Assembly: GCA_035378985.1 (NCBI GenBank)
Contig: DAOSUR010000026.1
Coordinates: forward strand, 1 to 17,575
Source: Anaerohalosphaeraceae bacterium
GTDB lineage: Bacteria > Planctomycetota > Phycisphaerae > Sedimentisphaerales > Anaerohalosphaeraceae
DNA: 17,575 bases
Reading direction: 5' to 3'
This document shows positions 5,416-13,581 of the stretch, piece after piece; position 1 is the first letter of the stretch; every line of letters begins with the position of its first letter. Under the pieces are notes generated by a model. That model did not search any database. It was not told the DNA's origin and saw nothing but the letters and a program-made list of their open reading frames with translations. The translations under genes were made by a program, and so were the position numbers.

Positions 5416-6026
5416 ATCTGCAAACCTGTGACATCCTCCTGTGCTCCGGCAGCAGCCGGCTCAGCCGCCGCATCAAGACCTATAATCATCTGGTCGGCGC
5501 AACCGGCACAGCCGCTTCCATCAGCCATGTCGCTCTGGCGGCATCCGGCGGATCAGCCGTCTTTGAGGCCACCACGCTCAACCGCTGGGCCGGCAAATCC
5601 GGCGTCCAGATCAACCCCTTCGATAACTGGCTGTCCCATTATCCGGGTTCCGTTTGGGTCCGCCGGCTTCATTTTCTCCGACCGCCTGAATTTGAAAACA
5701 AAGCATCCGATGTCATGCAGGGCCTGATCGGTCTGCCCTATGAGCACGGCATCCCCGGGGCTTTTGAGCTGCTTTTGTGCGGCATCAAGTGGACCTGGTT
5801 CTGCCGTCTGATCGATCGGGATCGGCGGCTGCAGACCGTGGAACTGCATTGCACCGAGGCCGCCGCACGCGTCCTCCAGCGGCTCGGGCTGATGCATCAA
5901 ATCGATCGAAAAGGACAGTTTGTTTATCCCAATAAGCTGCCGCCTTTTCAATGGTGGCCGGGTGGACGCGTCGAAACCCTATTCCGCAGTTTTATCCGGA
6001 TCGAAGAACCAGTCCGAATCCAGTGA
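5400..6026 (+). CDS. YiiX-like permuted papain-fold cysteine hydrolase; candidate endolysin
   Basis: A 208-residue protein. GDILL-like N-terminal sequence (TCDILLCSGSS), SHVALAA with His43, AVFEATT with Glu56 and ELHCTEAAARVL with Cys151 match the order and spacing of the catalytic residues of the circularly permuted NlpC/P60 (YiiX/DUF830) group. In this group the His precedes the Cys. Members cleave amide or ester bonds in peptidoglycan or lipids. There is no signal peptide, so it would need a holin for access to the wall. It overlaps the lipoprotein/spanin candidate by 16 bases and occupies the position where Mu carries its endolysin, upstream of the gp25-gp28 block. The endolysin role is inference from position; the fold is better supported. 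Confidence 0.72.
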   Translation: METPLNLQTCDILLCSGSSRLSRRIKTYNHLVGATGTAASISHVALAASGGSAVFEATTLNRWAGKSGVQINPFDNWLSHYPGSVWVRRLHFLRPPEFENKASDVMQGLIGLPYEHGIPGAFELLLCGIKWTWFCRLIDRDRRLQTVELHCTEAAARVLQRLGLMHQIDRKGQFVYPNKLPPFQWWPGGRVETLFRSFIRIEEPVRIQ

Positions 6027-6036
6027 AGGAAATTTT

Positions 6037-6384
6037 ATGAATTGGTCCATCTTAGCAACGGTCATCAGCGCGGCGGCGGGCATTATCAGCGGTTTAATTT
6101 TGATGATTCTGACTTCCATCAAGTCCGATCTGCGGGCGATTTCAGCACGAGTCGATCAGCAAGATGCCAAGATTGAGCGGCTGGCGGAAAGAAAGAATGC
6201 CTGCAATCAGGATTTTGTCGGCAAGGTGGAGTACATCCGCTCCATCAATTCTCTCGAAGAATCCATGAAGAAAGTTTCCGAGGGGGTCGCGATGCTCAAC
6301 GGTTCCATGCGGGTTATTGAACAAATGCCGCAAATCTGCGGCCATATCGCCAAAGAAATTGTGAAGGAGATGCGTTATGAATAA
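6037..6384 (+). CDS. Mu gp25-like (DUF2730-type) membrane and coiled-coil protein
   Basis: A 115-residue protein preceded by GAAGGAAATTTT, which fixes the start at 6037. Residues 4-27 form one membrane helix (SILATVISAAAGIISGLILM), followed by a cytoplasmic or periplasmic coiled coil (about 30-105) containing CNQDFVGKVEYIRSI. Length, topology and location directly before the gp26- and gp27-like genes match Mu gp25. The function of that family is not settled; a pinholin or lysis-accessory role is possible. The 3' end overlaps the next start by eight bases. Confidence 0.65.
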   Translation: MNWSILATVISAAAGIISGLILMILTSIKSDLRAISARVDQQDAKIERLAERKNACNQDFVGKVEYIRSINSLEESMKKVSEGVAMLNGSMRVIEQMPQICGHIAKEIVKEMRYE

Positions 6385-6688
6385 GCAGGACCTCATCCGT
6401 CAGGCTCGGAATTTAATGCTGCGGTCGCTGGACCGGGTTTATCCCTCGGGGCTTTCCGTCAAGCTGCTCGAGCAGGTAATGTGCACCGTCGACGCCAACT
6501 ACGGAATTGATTTGATGCGGAAGGACATCGCTTATTTGCTGGAAAAGGGCTACATCGAAATCGTCTCTCTGGATGGGGAGGGAACTTTAGCCGATGTTCG
6601 GAAGAATTCGATGGCCGTCATCAAGCTCACGGCAGTCGGGCTTGAAATCGCTCAGAATCTAAAAAGGGACCCGGCCTTGGAGGTCTGA
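6377..6688 (+). CDS. Mu gp26-like winged-helix protein
   Basis: A 103-residue protein with good start context (GAAGGAGATGCGTT before the ATG). Helical N-terminus, then a winged-helix pattern: helices with LSVKLLEQVMCTVDANYGI, a recognition-like segment DLMRKDIAYLLEKGYIEIV and a terminal wing with KLTAVGLEIAQ. This matches the small winged-helix proteins found between gp25 and gp27 in Mu-like phages. Their precise role is unknown; they are thought to belong to the packaging or late-gene module. Its short overlaps with neighbours show it belongs to the same operon. Confidence 0.65.
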   Translation: MNKQDLIRQARNLMLRSLDRVYPSGLSVKLLEQVMCTVDANYGIDLMRKDIAYLLEKGYIEIVSLDGEGTLADVRKNSMAVIKLTAVGLEIAQNLKRDPALEV

Positions 6689-6692
6689 TCCG

Positions 6693-7250
6693 ATGCGGAC
6701 TCGTCGCGTGCACAGTTCGATTGATACGCTGCCGCCGGCCCTGCGTTCGACGCTGACGGCCATGCTCACCGACGGCGTCTGGCCGCCGGACTGGCCCGGC
6801 CCGAAGGAGGGCCGCCCCCGCTATGAAGACATGGCCGATTACTGCCGCCGCTGCGGCCATCGCATCAGCCGCTCCGCCATCGGCCGCTGGGCCAAGGGGC
6901 TGCTGGCCTATGAGCGGATGCGTTCCGCCGCCCAGATCGCCCGGCAGGTCATGAGCGGTCTTTCGGAGGAAAACGCCTCCGAAACGCAGAAGGCCGCCGC
7001 CGAGATTATGACGGCCCAGATCATCGATCTGCTCAGCGCCGAAGAGCTCAGCCCGAAGGAAATCTCCCTGGTCTCCTCGGCCATCCGCGACTGCACGCAG
7101 GTCGCCCTCAAGGCCGATCAGTATCTCCGCAGCCGCCTGGCCGAAAAGGCCGCCTCCGCCGAAAAAACCATCGCCAAAGAACTCCGCAAGAAGGTAGACC
7201 CGGAGACGCTCAAGATTATCCGCGAACAGATTTACGGGATCGTGCAATGA
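6693..7250 (+). CDS. Mu gp27-like (DUF3486) protein, probable small terminase subunit
   Basis: A 185-residue protein. The N-terminus (RVHSSIDTLPPALRSTLTAM), the segment RPRYEDMADYCRRCGHRIS and SRSAIGRWAKGLLAYERM reproduce the DUF3486 pattern, including the HTH-like SRSAIGR motif. The C-terminal half is helical (about 95-185). In Mu-like phages this protein precedes the large terminase and is thought to recognise the genome end for packaging. It overlaps the next gene by four bases (ATGA). Confidence 0.82.
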   Translation: MRTRRVHSSIDTLPPALRSTLTAMLTDGVWPPDWPGPKEGRPRYEDMADYCRRCGHRISRSAIGRWAKGLLAYERMRSAAQIARQVMSGLSEENASETQKAAAEIMTAQIIDLLSAEELSPKEISLVSSAIRDCTQVALKADQYLRSRLAEKAASAEKTIAKELRKKVDPETLKIIREQIYGIVQ

Positions 7251-8515
7251 CCGAACCGCTGATCAACCTGCTGCCGTATCAGAAACGCTGGATGCGGGAT
7301 GACAGCCGCTACAAGATTGCGCTGCAGGCCCGCCAGACCGGCAAATCCTTTATGGCCTCGCTGGAGGCGGTCGATCAGGTTTATCAGACCGGCGAAACCT
7401 GGGTGCTGCTGTCGCGCGGCGAGCGGCAGAGCCGCGAGCTGATGGAGAAGGCCGCCCAGCACGCCCGCGCCTACGCCCTCGGCATCTCCGCCGTTGACGA
7501 AGAGCGGTTCCGGGGCGATGAAAACGAATACAAAATGCTCGCCATCCATTTTCCAAACGGCGGCCGCATCATCGGCCTGCCCGCCAACCCCGATACAGCG
7601 CGTGGTTTCTCCGCGCATGTCGTGCTCGATGAGTTCGCCCTGCACAAAGACAGCCACAAAATCTGGACGGCGCTCTACGGCTCCATCACACGCGGCTACA
7701 AGATTCGGATTCTCTCCACCCCGATGGGCAAGCAGAATAAGTTTTATTCGCTCTGGACGGGCAATCAGCCCTACAGCCGTCATTTTGTGGACATCTACAC
7801 CGCCGTCCGCGAAGGGCTGAAGGTCGATATTGAGGCCCTCCGCAGCGGACTGGATGACCCGGACGCCTGGGCCCAGGAATACGAATGCAAATTCATCGAC
7901 GAAGCAACCGCCTTTTTGACCTACGAACTGATCTCCGCCTGCGAAATCGAGCAGGCGGCTCTGGAGTCCGCCGATCTTTCCGCCGGCGGCGAGTATTACG
8001 CCGGCATCGACATCGGCCGCAAACGCGACCTGACGATCCTGTGGCTCCTCGAAAAAGTCGGCGATGTCTATTGGACCCGGCGTGTACAGGTCCTTGAAAA
8101 GACTCCCTTCCCGATGCAGGCGGAGCTGCTGGCCGAGACGATTCGCCGCCTGCGGCCGCGCCGCGTCTGCGTGGACTATACCGGCATGGGCGGCCCGATC
8201 TGTGAGCAGCTGCAGAAGCTCTTCGGCTCTTCGCGGATCGAACCGGTCACGTTTACGCCGTCCGTTAAGGAGTCGATGGCTGTCCGCGTCCGCCAAATCT
8301 TTGAGGACCGCCGCATCCGCATCCCGATCGACAACGCCGTCCGCAATGACCTGCACGCCGTCCGCAAAATCGTCACCGCCGCCGGCAACATCCGCTACGA
8401 CGCCGAGCATACCGCCGACGGCCATTCCGACCGGTTCTGGGCACTGGCACTGGCGCTGGAGGCCTCAGACGCCGGCGCCGTCAAACCCATGTGTTATGTG
8501 AGTCGGAGGGCCTGA
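7247..8515 (+). CDS. terminase large subunit, Mu gp28-like
   Basis: Packaging motor: an N-terminal ATPase drives DNA into the procapsid and a C-terminal RNase H-like nuclease makes the headful cut. The protein has 422 residues. Adenine-binding LPYQKRW (9-15) and Walker A ARQTGKS (28-34) are followed by Walker B VVLDEF (about 125-130). RILSTPMG is the coupling-motif position. The nuclease domain begins with YAGIDIGRKRDLTIL (about 250-264) and contains CVDYTGMGGP (about 308-317) with further acidic residues near HTADGHSDRFWALALAL. The gene is complete and coupled to both neighbours by one- to four-base overlaps. Confidence 0.93.
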   Translation: MTEPLINLLPYQKRWMRDDSRYKIALQARQTGKSFMASLEAVDQVYQTGETWVLLSRGERQSRELMEKAAQHARAYALGISAVDEERFRGDENEYKMLAIHFPNGGRIIGLPANPDTARGFSAHVVLDEFALHKDSHKIWTALYGSITRGYKIRILSTPMGKQNKFYSLWTGNQPYSRHFVDIYTAVREGLKVDIEALRSGLDDPDAWAQEYECKFIDEATAFLTYELISACEIEQAALESADLSAGGEYYAGIDIGRKRDLTILWLLEKVGDVYWTRRVQVLEKTPFPMQAELLAETIRRLRPRRVCVDYTGMGGPICEQLQKLFGSSRIEPVTFTPSVKESMAVRVRQIFEDRRIRIPIDNAVRNDLHAVRKIVTAAGNIRYDAEHTADGHSDRFWALALALEASDAGAVKPMCYVSRRA

Positions 8516-10752
8516 TGAAGTTATTTAAATCCATCGAGCGTTTGTTCAGTCGCACCAAGAGCAGCACGTCTTTCGCTCGGCTGCTGCGGTCCTCCTTCCG
8601 CGATCCCGTCCTGGCCGGCGAGCCCTATCGCCAAGTGGATATCGTCTTTGCCTGCGTCAACAAGATCTTGACGACGCTCACCGCCCGCAACGTCCCGTTG
8701 GTCTTAAGCACCATCGACGATCAGATTGTCGAGGACGGCCCGATTTATGATTATCTGTTCCGCAATCCGGCTATGTCCTTCGACCGGCTGGCCGCCGACT
8801 GGCTGGGCAACTACATCCTCTTCTGCGATGTATTCTTTGTCTTCGACGACCCCATCCGTGAGGACAGTCCCTTTGAAATTGTCGCCGGTCCCCGCATGCG
8901 GGAGATTGTCAATCCGGGCGGCACGCTGGTCGGCTGGGAATGGATCGATGATTTCGGCCGCATCCGCCGCGTTGCTCCGTCTCAGGTCTATCAGACCCGC
9001 AACTTCAATCCGTACAATCGCTGGCACGGTCTGGGCCCGCTGGGGCCCTGCGACAACGCCCTGCAGTACTGCTATGCCCTGATCCTCCGCAACCGCACGG
9101 CCCTTCGCAACGGCGCTGAGCCGGGCGTCATCCTTCAAACACCGGCCGGTGTTAAACTCGAGCCGGAGGAGATCACAGAGATTCTGTCGGCCTTCGACAG
9201 CCGCTACGCCGGCGAGGACAAGGTGTTGAGCACGGTCCTCCTGACCGGCGGCATCGAGGCCAAGACGCTCACGCTCAAGATGGTCGACCTGCAGGCCGCC
9301 GAAATCGACCAGAAGCAGGCCTGCCGCATCGCCGCCGCATTCAACGTCCCGCCGCAGCTGATCGGGCTGGTGCCTGAGTCGCAATATTCCGGCGGGCCGG
9401 CCATGCGGGATTTCGTGTTTAATTCCTGCATGCCGCTTTCGCAGCTGTTTGCCTGGACCCTCACCGACGCTCTCATCAGCCGCTTCTACCGAAGCCAGGT
9501 TCACTCCCGGTCAGTGCTCGAGTCGGGCACCTGGCGTCATCTGCGGAATCTCTCGCAGAAAGAGTCCTATCGGCTCTGCCGCATCAAGGCCGCCCAGTCC
9601 GGCCGGCCGGTCTTCGCTTGGTTCGATTGGGATCAGCACCCGGTCGTCGCCGAAACGCGGATGGACTGGACCAAGAAAGTCATTGAGCTCAGCCGTGACG
9701 GCATCCCGCTCGAACAGATTATCCGGGCCTATGACCTGCCGTTTGATCTGGAGGCGATGCCGCATGCCAAATACTGGTGGATCAACTGGATGTCGCTGGC
9801 GCCGGCCCAGTGGGTCCTCGAGGCCGGTCCGCAGGGCATCGCCGCCACAGGCCCGGCCTATACACCGGAGGAGGAGCCGCAAAAGCAGACCGTCCGCTCC
9901 GCCGACCCGGCCGAGGAACTGGTCCGCAAAGAGCAGGCTGACCGGCTCTGGAAGGACTATGTGCAGTCCTGGCTGCCGCTGGAAAAAGAGATGCAGGCGG
10001 CCCTTCGCAGCTTCTTCCTGCGGCAGCGCCGCGAGCTCACAAGCCGCCTGCAGGAGGCCCTCTCGGGCAAAAAGGACGACCCGCAATCGCCGCCGACGAC
10101 GGAGATTCTCGCCCGCGTCGTGCTCGATCTGAAAAAGGAAAACGGCCGGCTGCAGCTGATCAACCGCACCTTCTTTGAGCGGGCCGCCCGTATCGGTGCG
10201 GAAGGACTCCTGAAGTCCTCCGGCCTCTCGGCCGAGGAGGCCGCCCGCCGCGCCGAGTCCGCCTGCCAGCGGCAGATGGTGCGCGGCGCGCTGCTGCACA
10301 GCAGCCGCAACATCACCGGCATCAATCAAACCACGCAGGCCGCCGTCAGCCGCACGCTCCGGGAGGGATTGGAGGCCGGCGAAGGACTCGGCGAGTTAAC
10401 CAACCGCCTCCGCTCCGTTTTAGACGGCTCGCTGGCGAGGGCCCAGCGCATCGCCCGCACGCAGGTGGCCGGGGCCGTGAGCACCGGCCGCTTTGCCGGC
10501 ATGCAGGAGGCCGGCATTGAAAAGAAATCATGGCTCACCGCCCGCGATGAAGCCGTCCGCGACGCCCATCGCAGGGCCGAAGAGATGTATCGCGACGGCA
10601 TCCCGCTTAATCAGCCGTTTCTGGTCAACGGCGAGCCGCTGATGTATCCGGGCGACCCGAGCGGCTCAGCCGGCAACATCATCAACTGCCGCTGCGTCCT
10701 GATGGCCCTTTACGGGCGCAGCCAATCCATAGGAGACTCCCATGCCGTTTGA
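8515..10752 (+). CDS. portal protein fused to a MuF-type head morphogenesis domain
   Basis: The start at 8515 shares a base with the terminase stop (TGATG) and has CGGAGG five bases upstream. The product has 745 residues. Residues about 1-440 match HK97-family portals (PYRQVDIVFACVNKI; NRTALRNGAEPGVIL; FNVPPQLIGL), the ring through which DNA passes. Residues about 475-600 are a charged helical linker. The C-terminus is a MuF (Mu gp30) domain: ARTQVAGAVSTGRF, SWLTARDEAVRDAHRRAE, then the Gly/Pro-rich end SAGNIINCRC (about 600-737). In Mu these functions are separate genes (29 and 30). The reading frame is continuous, so this is a real fusion rather than a missed stop. MuF may help bring proteins into the head. 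Confidence 0.88.
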   Translation: MKLFKSIERLFSRTKSSTSFARLLRSSFRDPVLAGEPYRQVDIVFACVNKILTTLTARNVPLVLSTIDDQIVEDGPIYDYLFRNPAMSFDRLAADWLGNYILFCDVFFVFDDPIREDSPFEIVAGPRMREIVNPGGTLVGWEWIDDFGRIRRVAPSQVYQTRNFNPYNRWHGLGPLGPCDNALQYCYALILRNRTALRNGAEPGVILQTPAGVKLEPEEITEILSAFDSRYAGEDKVLSTVLLTGGIEAKTLTLKMVDLQAAEIDQKQACRIAAAFNVPPQLIGLVPESQYSGGPAMRDFVFNSCMPLSQLFAWTLTDALISRFYRSQVHSRSVLESGTWRHLRNLSQKESYRLCRIKAAQSGRPVFAWFDWDQHPVVAETRMDWTKKVIELSRDGIPLEQIIRAYDLPFDLEAMPHAKYWWINWMSLAPAQWVLEAGPQGIAATGPAYTPEEEPQKQTVRSADPAEELVRKEQADRLWKDYVQSWLPLEKEMQAALRSFFLRQRRELTSRLQEALSGKKDDPQSPPTTEILARVVLDLKKENGRLQLINRTFFERAARIGAEGLLKSSGLSAEEAARRAESACQRQMVRGALLHSSRNITGINQTTQAAVSRTLREGLEAGEGLGELTNRLRSVLDGSLARAQRIARTQVAGAVSTGRFAGMQEAGIEKKSWLTARDEAVRDAHRRAEEMYRDGIPLNQPFLVNGEPLMYPGDPSGSAGNIINCRCVLMALYGRSQSIGDSHAV

Positions 10753-11548
10753 TCTGAATCCGCAAAAACTTAAACACCTCCACGCCTACATTCGCGAAGA
10801 CGAAAAGGCTGTCGATTTGGACAAAAAACGCATCACCTTTGTCGTCTCCTCCGAGGTCGTGGACCGACACGATGAAGTCGTTGAAGCCCGCGCGGTCTAT
10901 GAGGCCATCCGCCGCAAGGGCGAGTTTGCCGACAACCCGATCTGTCTGGCCTGTCATCTGCACCGACTCGAAAACGGCATGCCGCCGGCGGTCGGTTCTT
11001 GGGATGTGAGCACCGCCCGGCTGGTGAATGTCGGCGATCACGAGCAGGTCGAAATGACCCTTCAGTTCGACACAGAGCTTCAGCTCGGCGCCGAGCACTG
11101 GATCGCCTACAAGAACCGCACGATGCGGGCTGTGAGCATCGGCTTCCGCGTCCTCGAATATCGGCTCGACAAATCCGGCGAAAAGACCCTCTATGTCATC
11201 ACGAAGCTGGAACTGCTGGAGATTTCCTGCGTAGCCGTCGGGGCCAATCCGGAGGCCCTGGCCAGATTGAAGGGCTTCGAATGGGCCGCCCGGAAAAGTC
11301 CCGACATCCAGGACTTTGTTAAGCATTATCTGGATCAGGAGGTCCGCTCGCTCCGCGACTGGCTGGACGAAAAGTTCCAGACCCTCGAAGACCTCCTTTA
11401 CTTCCACAACCAAAAACAATCCGCCGACCTCTTTTCGGCTGCGGAGGAATTGTCCCCCGGCACCTCCTCCGATCCCCGAAAAGCAGACGGCTCCGGGGAT
11501 TTCGCGGCATTAAAAAAAGCAATTGAAAGTCTTTTAAAAAAGGGGTAA
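10742..11548 (+). CDS. HK97-family prohead protease (with possible C-terminal scaffold segment)
   Basis: Cleaves the scaffold/delta part of the capsid protein during procapsid maturation. A 268-residue protein; the first 11 bases overlap the portal gene, with GGAGACTCCC upstream. ITFVVSSEVVDRHDEVV opens the fold. The catalytic candidates are His72 or His74 (LACHLH) and Ser132 (RAVSIGF), and LEISCVAVGANPEAL (about 160-174) is the conserved strand near the end of the domain. Residues about 190-268 are charged and helical and could act as scaffold. Gene order portal-protease-capsid is the classical HK97 arrangement. Confidence 0.88.
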   Translation: MPFDLNPQKLKHLHAYIREDEKAVDLDKKRITFVVSSEVVDRHDEVVEARAVYEAIRRKGEFADNPICLACHLHRLENGMPPAVGSWDVSTARLVNVGDHEQVEMTLQFDTELQLGAEHWIAYKNRTMRAVSIGFRVLEYRLDKSGEKTLYVITKLELLEISCVAVGANPEALARLKGFEWAARKSPDIQDFVKHYLDQEVRSLRDWLDEKFQTLEDLLYFHNQKQSADLFSAAEELSPGTSSDPRKADGSGDFAALKKAIESLLKKG

Positions 11549-11551
11549 ACC

Positions 11552-12844
11552 ATGAATGAACAAGATGTAAAAAAAATGCTCGAAGACCTCCTCCTTCAGC
11601 GGGAGAAGGGGCTTCTGACCAATGAACAATTCATTAAGTCCGTCTCCGGCGAGGTGAACAAGCTCCTGGCCGACCGCTTCGCCGATATCGATCAGCTCCG
11701 CAAAAACCTCAACACCCTCTCCGAGGAGCTCCGCTCCTATCGCGAGCAGTCGATGATCGGCAATCCGGATCATCTCAGCGGGCTCTACAAGGGCGTCTGG
11801 GGCAATGCGCGTCTGGCCCAGGACTTCGGCCTGTATATCATGGCCGGTGTTCTCGGCTCTTCAACCGCCGCCAAAATCTTGGAGCATCGCGGCTACAAGC
11901 TCGAAAAGGCGGTCAGCTCGCAAAATAACCCTTCCGGGGGCCTGCTGATTCCGCAGCAGCTGGTCGATGCTTTTGTCCTGATCATCGCCCAATACGGCGC
12001 CGCCCGCCGGTTCTGCCAGCCATGGCTGATGACGACCGACACGGAGTCTGTGCCGAAATTCAACAAGGGGCTGAAGGTCTACTGCACGGAGGCCGGCGTC
12101 ATCCCGACCCCGCAGGATTTGTCCGGCAATCTGCTGACGCTCAAGGCCCAGAGCTGGGATGTCTTTGTGCCGGTCAACCGCGATACCGCCGAAGATGTCT
12201 CATCGGCCATGTCTCTGGGCAATATCTTGGGCGAGCTGATGGCGATGGCCTTTGCGGAGCAGGAGGACCGCGTCCTCTTCTGCGGCGACGGCACCAGCCC
12301 GTACTTCAACAACCTCGGCATCACCGGCTGGTTCAATCAGCTCAGCTCCCCAAAGGGCCTTGTGAGCGGCAGCGGCAGCGGCTGGAACGGTCTGACCCTG
12401 CCGAACTTCCGCAGCATGATGGGAGCCCTGCATCCCTACGGCTGGGGCGGCGAAGGTCCTCGCTGGTTCTGCAGCAGCCGCTTCTATTTTGAAGTGATGA
12501 TGAAACTGGCCGATGCCGCCGGCGGGGCCTCCAAAACAGAAATCATCGTCGGGGAGGTTTCCACCGGCCGCCGCTTCCTCGGCCTTCCGGTGGAGTTTGT
12601 TCCGCTGCCGTATGAGTCGGCCTCGAACCAGATCTGCTGCGTCCTGGCCAATCTGGGTCGCGGAGCCGTCTTCGGCGACCGCCGGCAGACGACCATCGAG
12701 CAAAGCCGCGAGGCCCTGTTCCTCCAGCGTCAGATCGCAGTCCTGGCCACCGAGCGTGTAGCAATATCTGTCTACGGCTGCCATGATGTGGAGACCGACC
12801 AGACCAAAAAGGCCGGCACTATCATCGGACTGAAGACCGGATAA
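11552..12844 (+). CDS. HK97-fold major capsid protein
   Basis: A 430-residue protein. Residues 1-70 form a coiled-coil delta domain (LEDLLLQREKG, LADRFADIDQLRKNLNTLS) that acts as internal scaffold and is likely cleaved. The capsid fold begins near SSQNNPSGGLLIPQQLVDAF (about 125-145), followed by the E-loop/spine region SVPKFNKGLKVYCTEAG, AFAEQEDRVLFCGDGTS (about 230-247) and the C-terminal P/A-domain segments with GAVFGDRRQTTIEQS. The capsid is therefore not of the Mu gpT type. It follows the protease by a few bases, with AAAAAAGGGGTAAACC as a ribosome-binding region. Confidence 0.88.
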   Translation: MNEQDVKKMLEDLLLQREKGLLTNEQFIKSVSGEVNKLLADRFADIDQLRKNLNTLSEELRSYREQSMIGNPDHLSGLYKGVWGNARLAQDFGLYIMAGVLGSSTAAKILEHRGYKLEKAVSSQNNPSGGLLIPQQLVDAFVLIIAQYGAARRFCQPWLMTTDTESVPKFNKGLKVYCTEAGVIPTPQDLSGNLLTLKAQSWDVFVPVNRDTAEDVSSAMSLGNILGELMAMAFAEQEDRVLFCGDGTSPYFNNLGITGWFNQLSSPKGLVSGSGSGWNGLTLPNFRSMMGALHPYGWGGEGPRWFCSSRFYFEVMMKLADAAGGASKTEIIVGEVSTGRRFLGLPVEFVPLPYESASNQICCVLANLGRGAVFGDRRQTTIEQSREALFLQRQIAVLATERVAISVYGCHDVETDQTKKAGTIIGLKTG

Positions 12845-12864
12845 AAGTTGATTCTCCTTTCCAT

Positions 12865-12892
12865 CCTCCGGCGGTCGTGCGGCCGCCGGAGG
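12865..12892 (+). terminator. 10-bp GC hairpin between capsid and decoration genes (leaky terminator or mRNA end protector)
   Basis: CCTCCGGCGG (12865-12874) and CCGCCGGAGG (12883-12892) are perfect inverted repeats with an 8-nt loop. GTCTTAAAAAAAA follows, so the U-run of a strong terminator is lacking. It probably tunes or stabilises the capsid transcript. Confidence 0.5.
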
Positions 12893-12939
12893 GTCTTAAA
12901 AAAAATAAAACAGAACTGATTTTTGAAAGGAATAAAAAA

Positions 12940-13395
12940 ATGAACCCACTCCAAGAGGAAAAAGTGACCCTGATGCTCGCCGAGGTCAAAAACAACGGCG
13001 CCTTCGGCACCCAGACGCCGCTGGACCTGTCCGGCTGCGGCGTTGCCAAGATTGAGATCATCGTCGGCACCACGGATGTCGCCGTCGGTTCCGGCAACAT
13101 CTTCACGCCGCTGATCCTGGAAGAGTGCGACACCAACTCCGGCACCGCCGGCGATTGGACGGAGATTGCCTCCGCCAAGCTCACCTCGGTCATCGCGGGC
13201 ACGGACGACAACAAGATCTTTGCGATCGACGTGCCGAATATCCCGGGCCGCAAACGCTTTGTTCGCGTCAAGGCCCCGACCGCCGGCAGCGGCACCTCCG
13301 GGGCCTTTCTGGTCATTCGCGGCGTGACCGCCCAGCGGGCCGTCGGTCCTTCGACCGCCGCCGAACGCGGCTACGCCCAGCATATCACGGCCTAA
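12940..13395 (+). CDS. probable capsid decoration (cement) protein
   Basis: A 151-residue protein; the ATG at 12940 follows GAAAGGAATAAAAAA. It is rich in Gly, Thr, Val and Ile with predicted beta strands throughout (VAKIEIIVGTTDVAVGSG; KIFAIDVPN; RFVRVKAP; GAFLVIRGVTA) and no helices of note. Size, beta-rich nature and position straight after the major capsid gene resemble Bbp16-type capsid cement proteins of podo- and siphophages. The family was not matched by a specific motif. It sits between two hairpins (12865-12892 and 13400-13425), which suggests its own expression level. A head-fibre protein is an alternative. Confidence 0.55.
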   Translation: MNPLQEEKVTLMLAEVKNNGAFGTQTPLDLSGCGVAKIEIIVGTTDVAVGSGNIFTPLILEECDTNSGTAGDWTEIASAKLTSVIAGTDDNKIFAIDVPNIPGRKRFVRVKAPTAGSGTSGAFLVIRGVTAQRAVGPSTAAERGYAQHITA

Positions 13396-13399
13396 ACAA

Positions 13400-13425
13400 G
13401 AGGGGCCGCTTCGGCCCCTCCTTTT
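13400..13425 (+). terminator. intrinsic terminator after the decoration gene
   Basis: GAGGGGCCG (13400-13408) and CGGCCCCTC (13412-13420) form a perfect 9-bp stem with a 3-nt loop, followed by CTTTT. It begins five bases after the stop codon. The connector and tail genes continue in the same direction, so it is likely partial or followed by another promoter. Confidence 0.8.
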
Positions 13426-13437
13426 GGAACAAAAAAA

Positions 13438-13581
13438 ATGAAAAAAAAACAAGAACCGGTTCAAGGCGAGCAAATTAAAAAAAACTTTCCCAGTCCGAAG
13501 GACAAGATGATTCGGTCTGAAGACTACAGGAACAAGGCATGCTCTGTACCCTCGAACAAATCCGGCAGCGTCTCGGCGTAA
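13438..13581 (+). CDS. possible small Lys-rich protein (47 residues)
   Basis: An ATG at 13438 opens a 47-codon frame (MKKKQEPVQGEQIKKNF and onward) that ends 43 bases inside the next gene. It fills the gap between the terminator and the connector gene and is strongly basic and hydrophilic at the N-terminus. No clear Shine-Dalgarno site is present (only GGAAC ahead of an A-run), and its last 14 codons lie over the next gene. No family is recognised; it may be a chance frame. Confidence 0.25.
   Translation: MKKKQEPVQGEQIKKNFPSPKDKMIRSEDYRNKACSVPSNKSGSVSA

Noticed and set aside
7232..8425. 397-codon minus-strand open frame opposite the large terminase
   Set aside because: Long only because high GC suppresses stops. 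The terminase on the other strand has Walker and nuclease motifs, and no Shine-Dalgarno or operon context supports the antisense frame.
8704..9504. 266-codon minus-strand open frame inside the portal gene
   Set aside because: Shadow of the portal frame; no recognisable domain, and neighbouring antisense frames do not form an operon.
12200..13473. Minus-strand open frames opposite capsid and decoration genes
   Set aside because: Composition is Gly/Ala/Arg-rich without a domain, and they run against a well-supported late operon.
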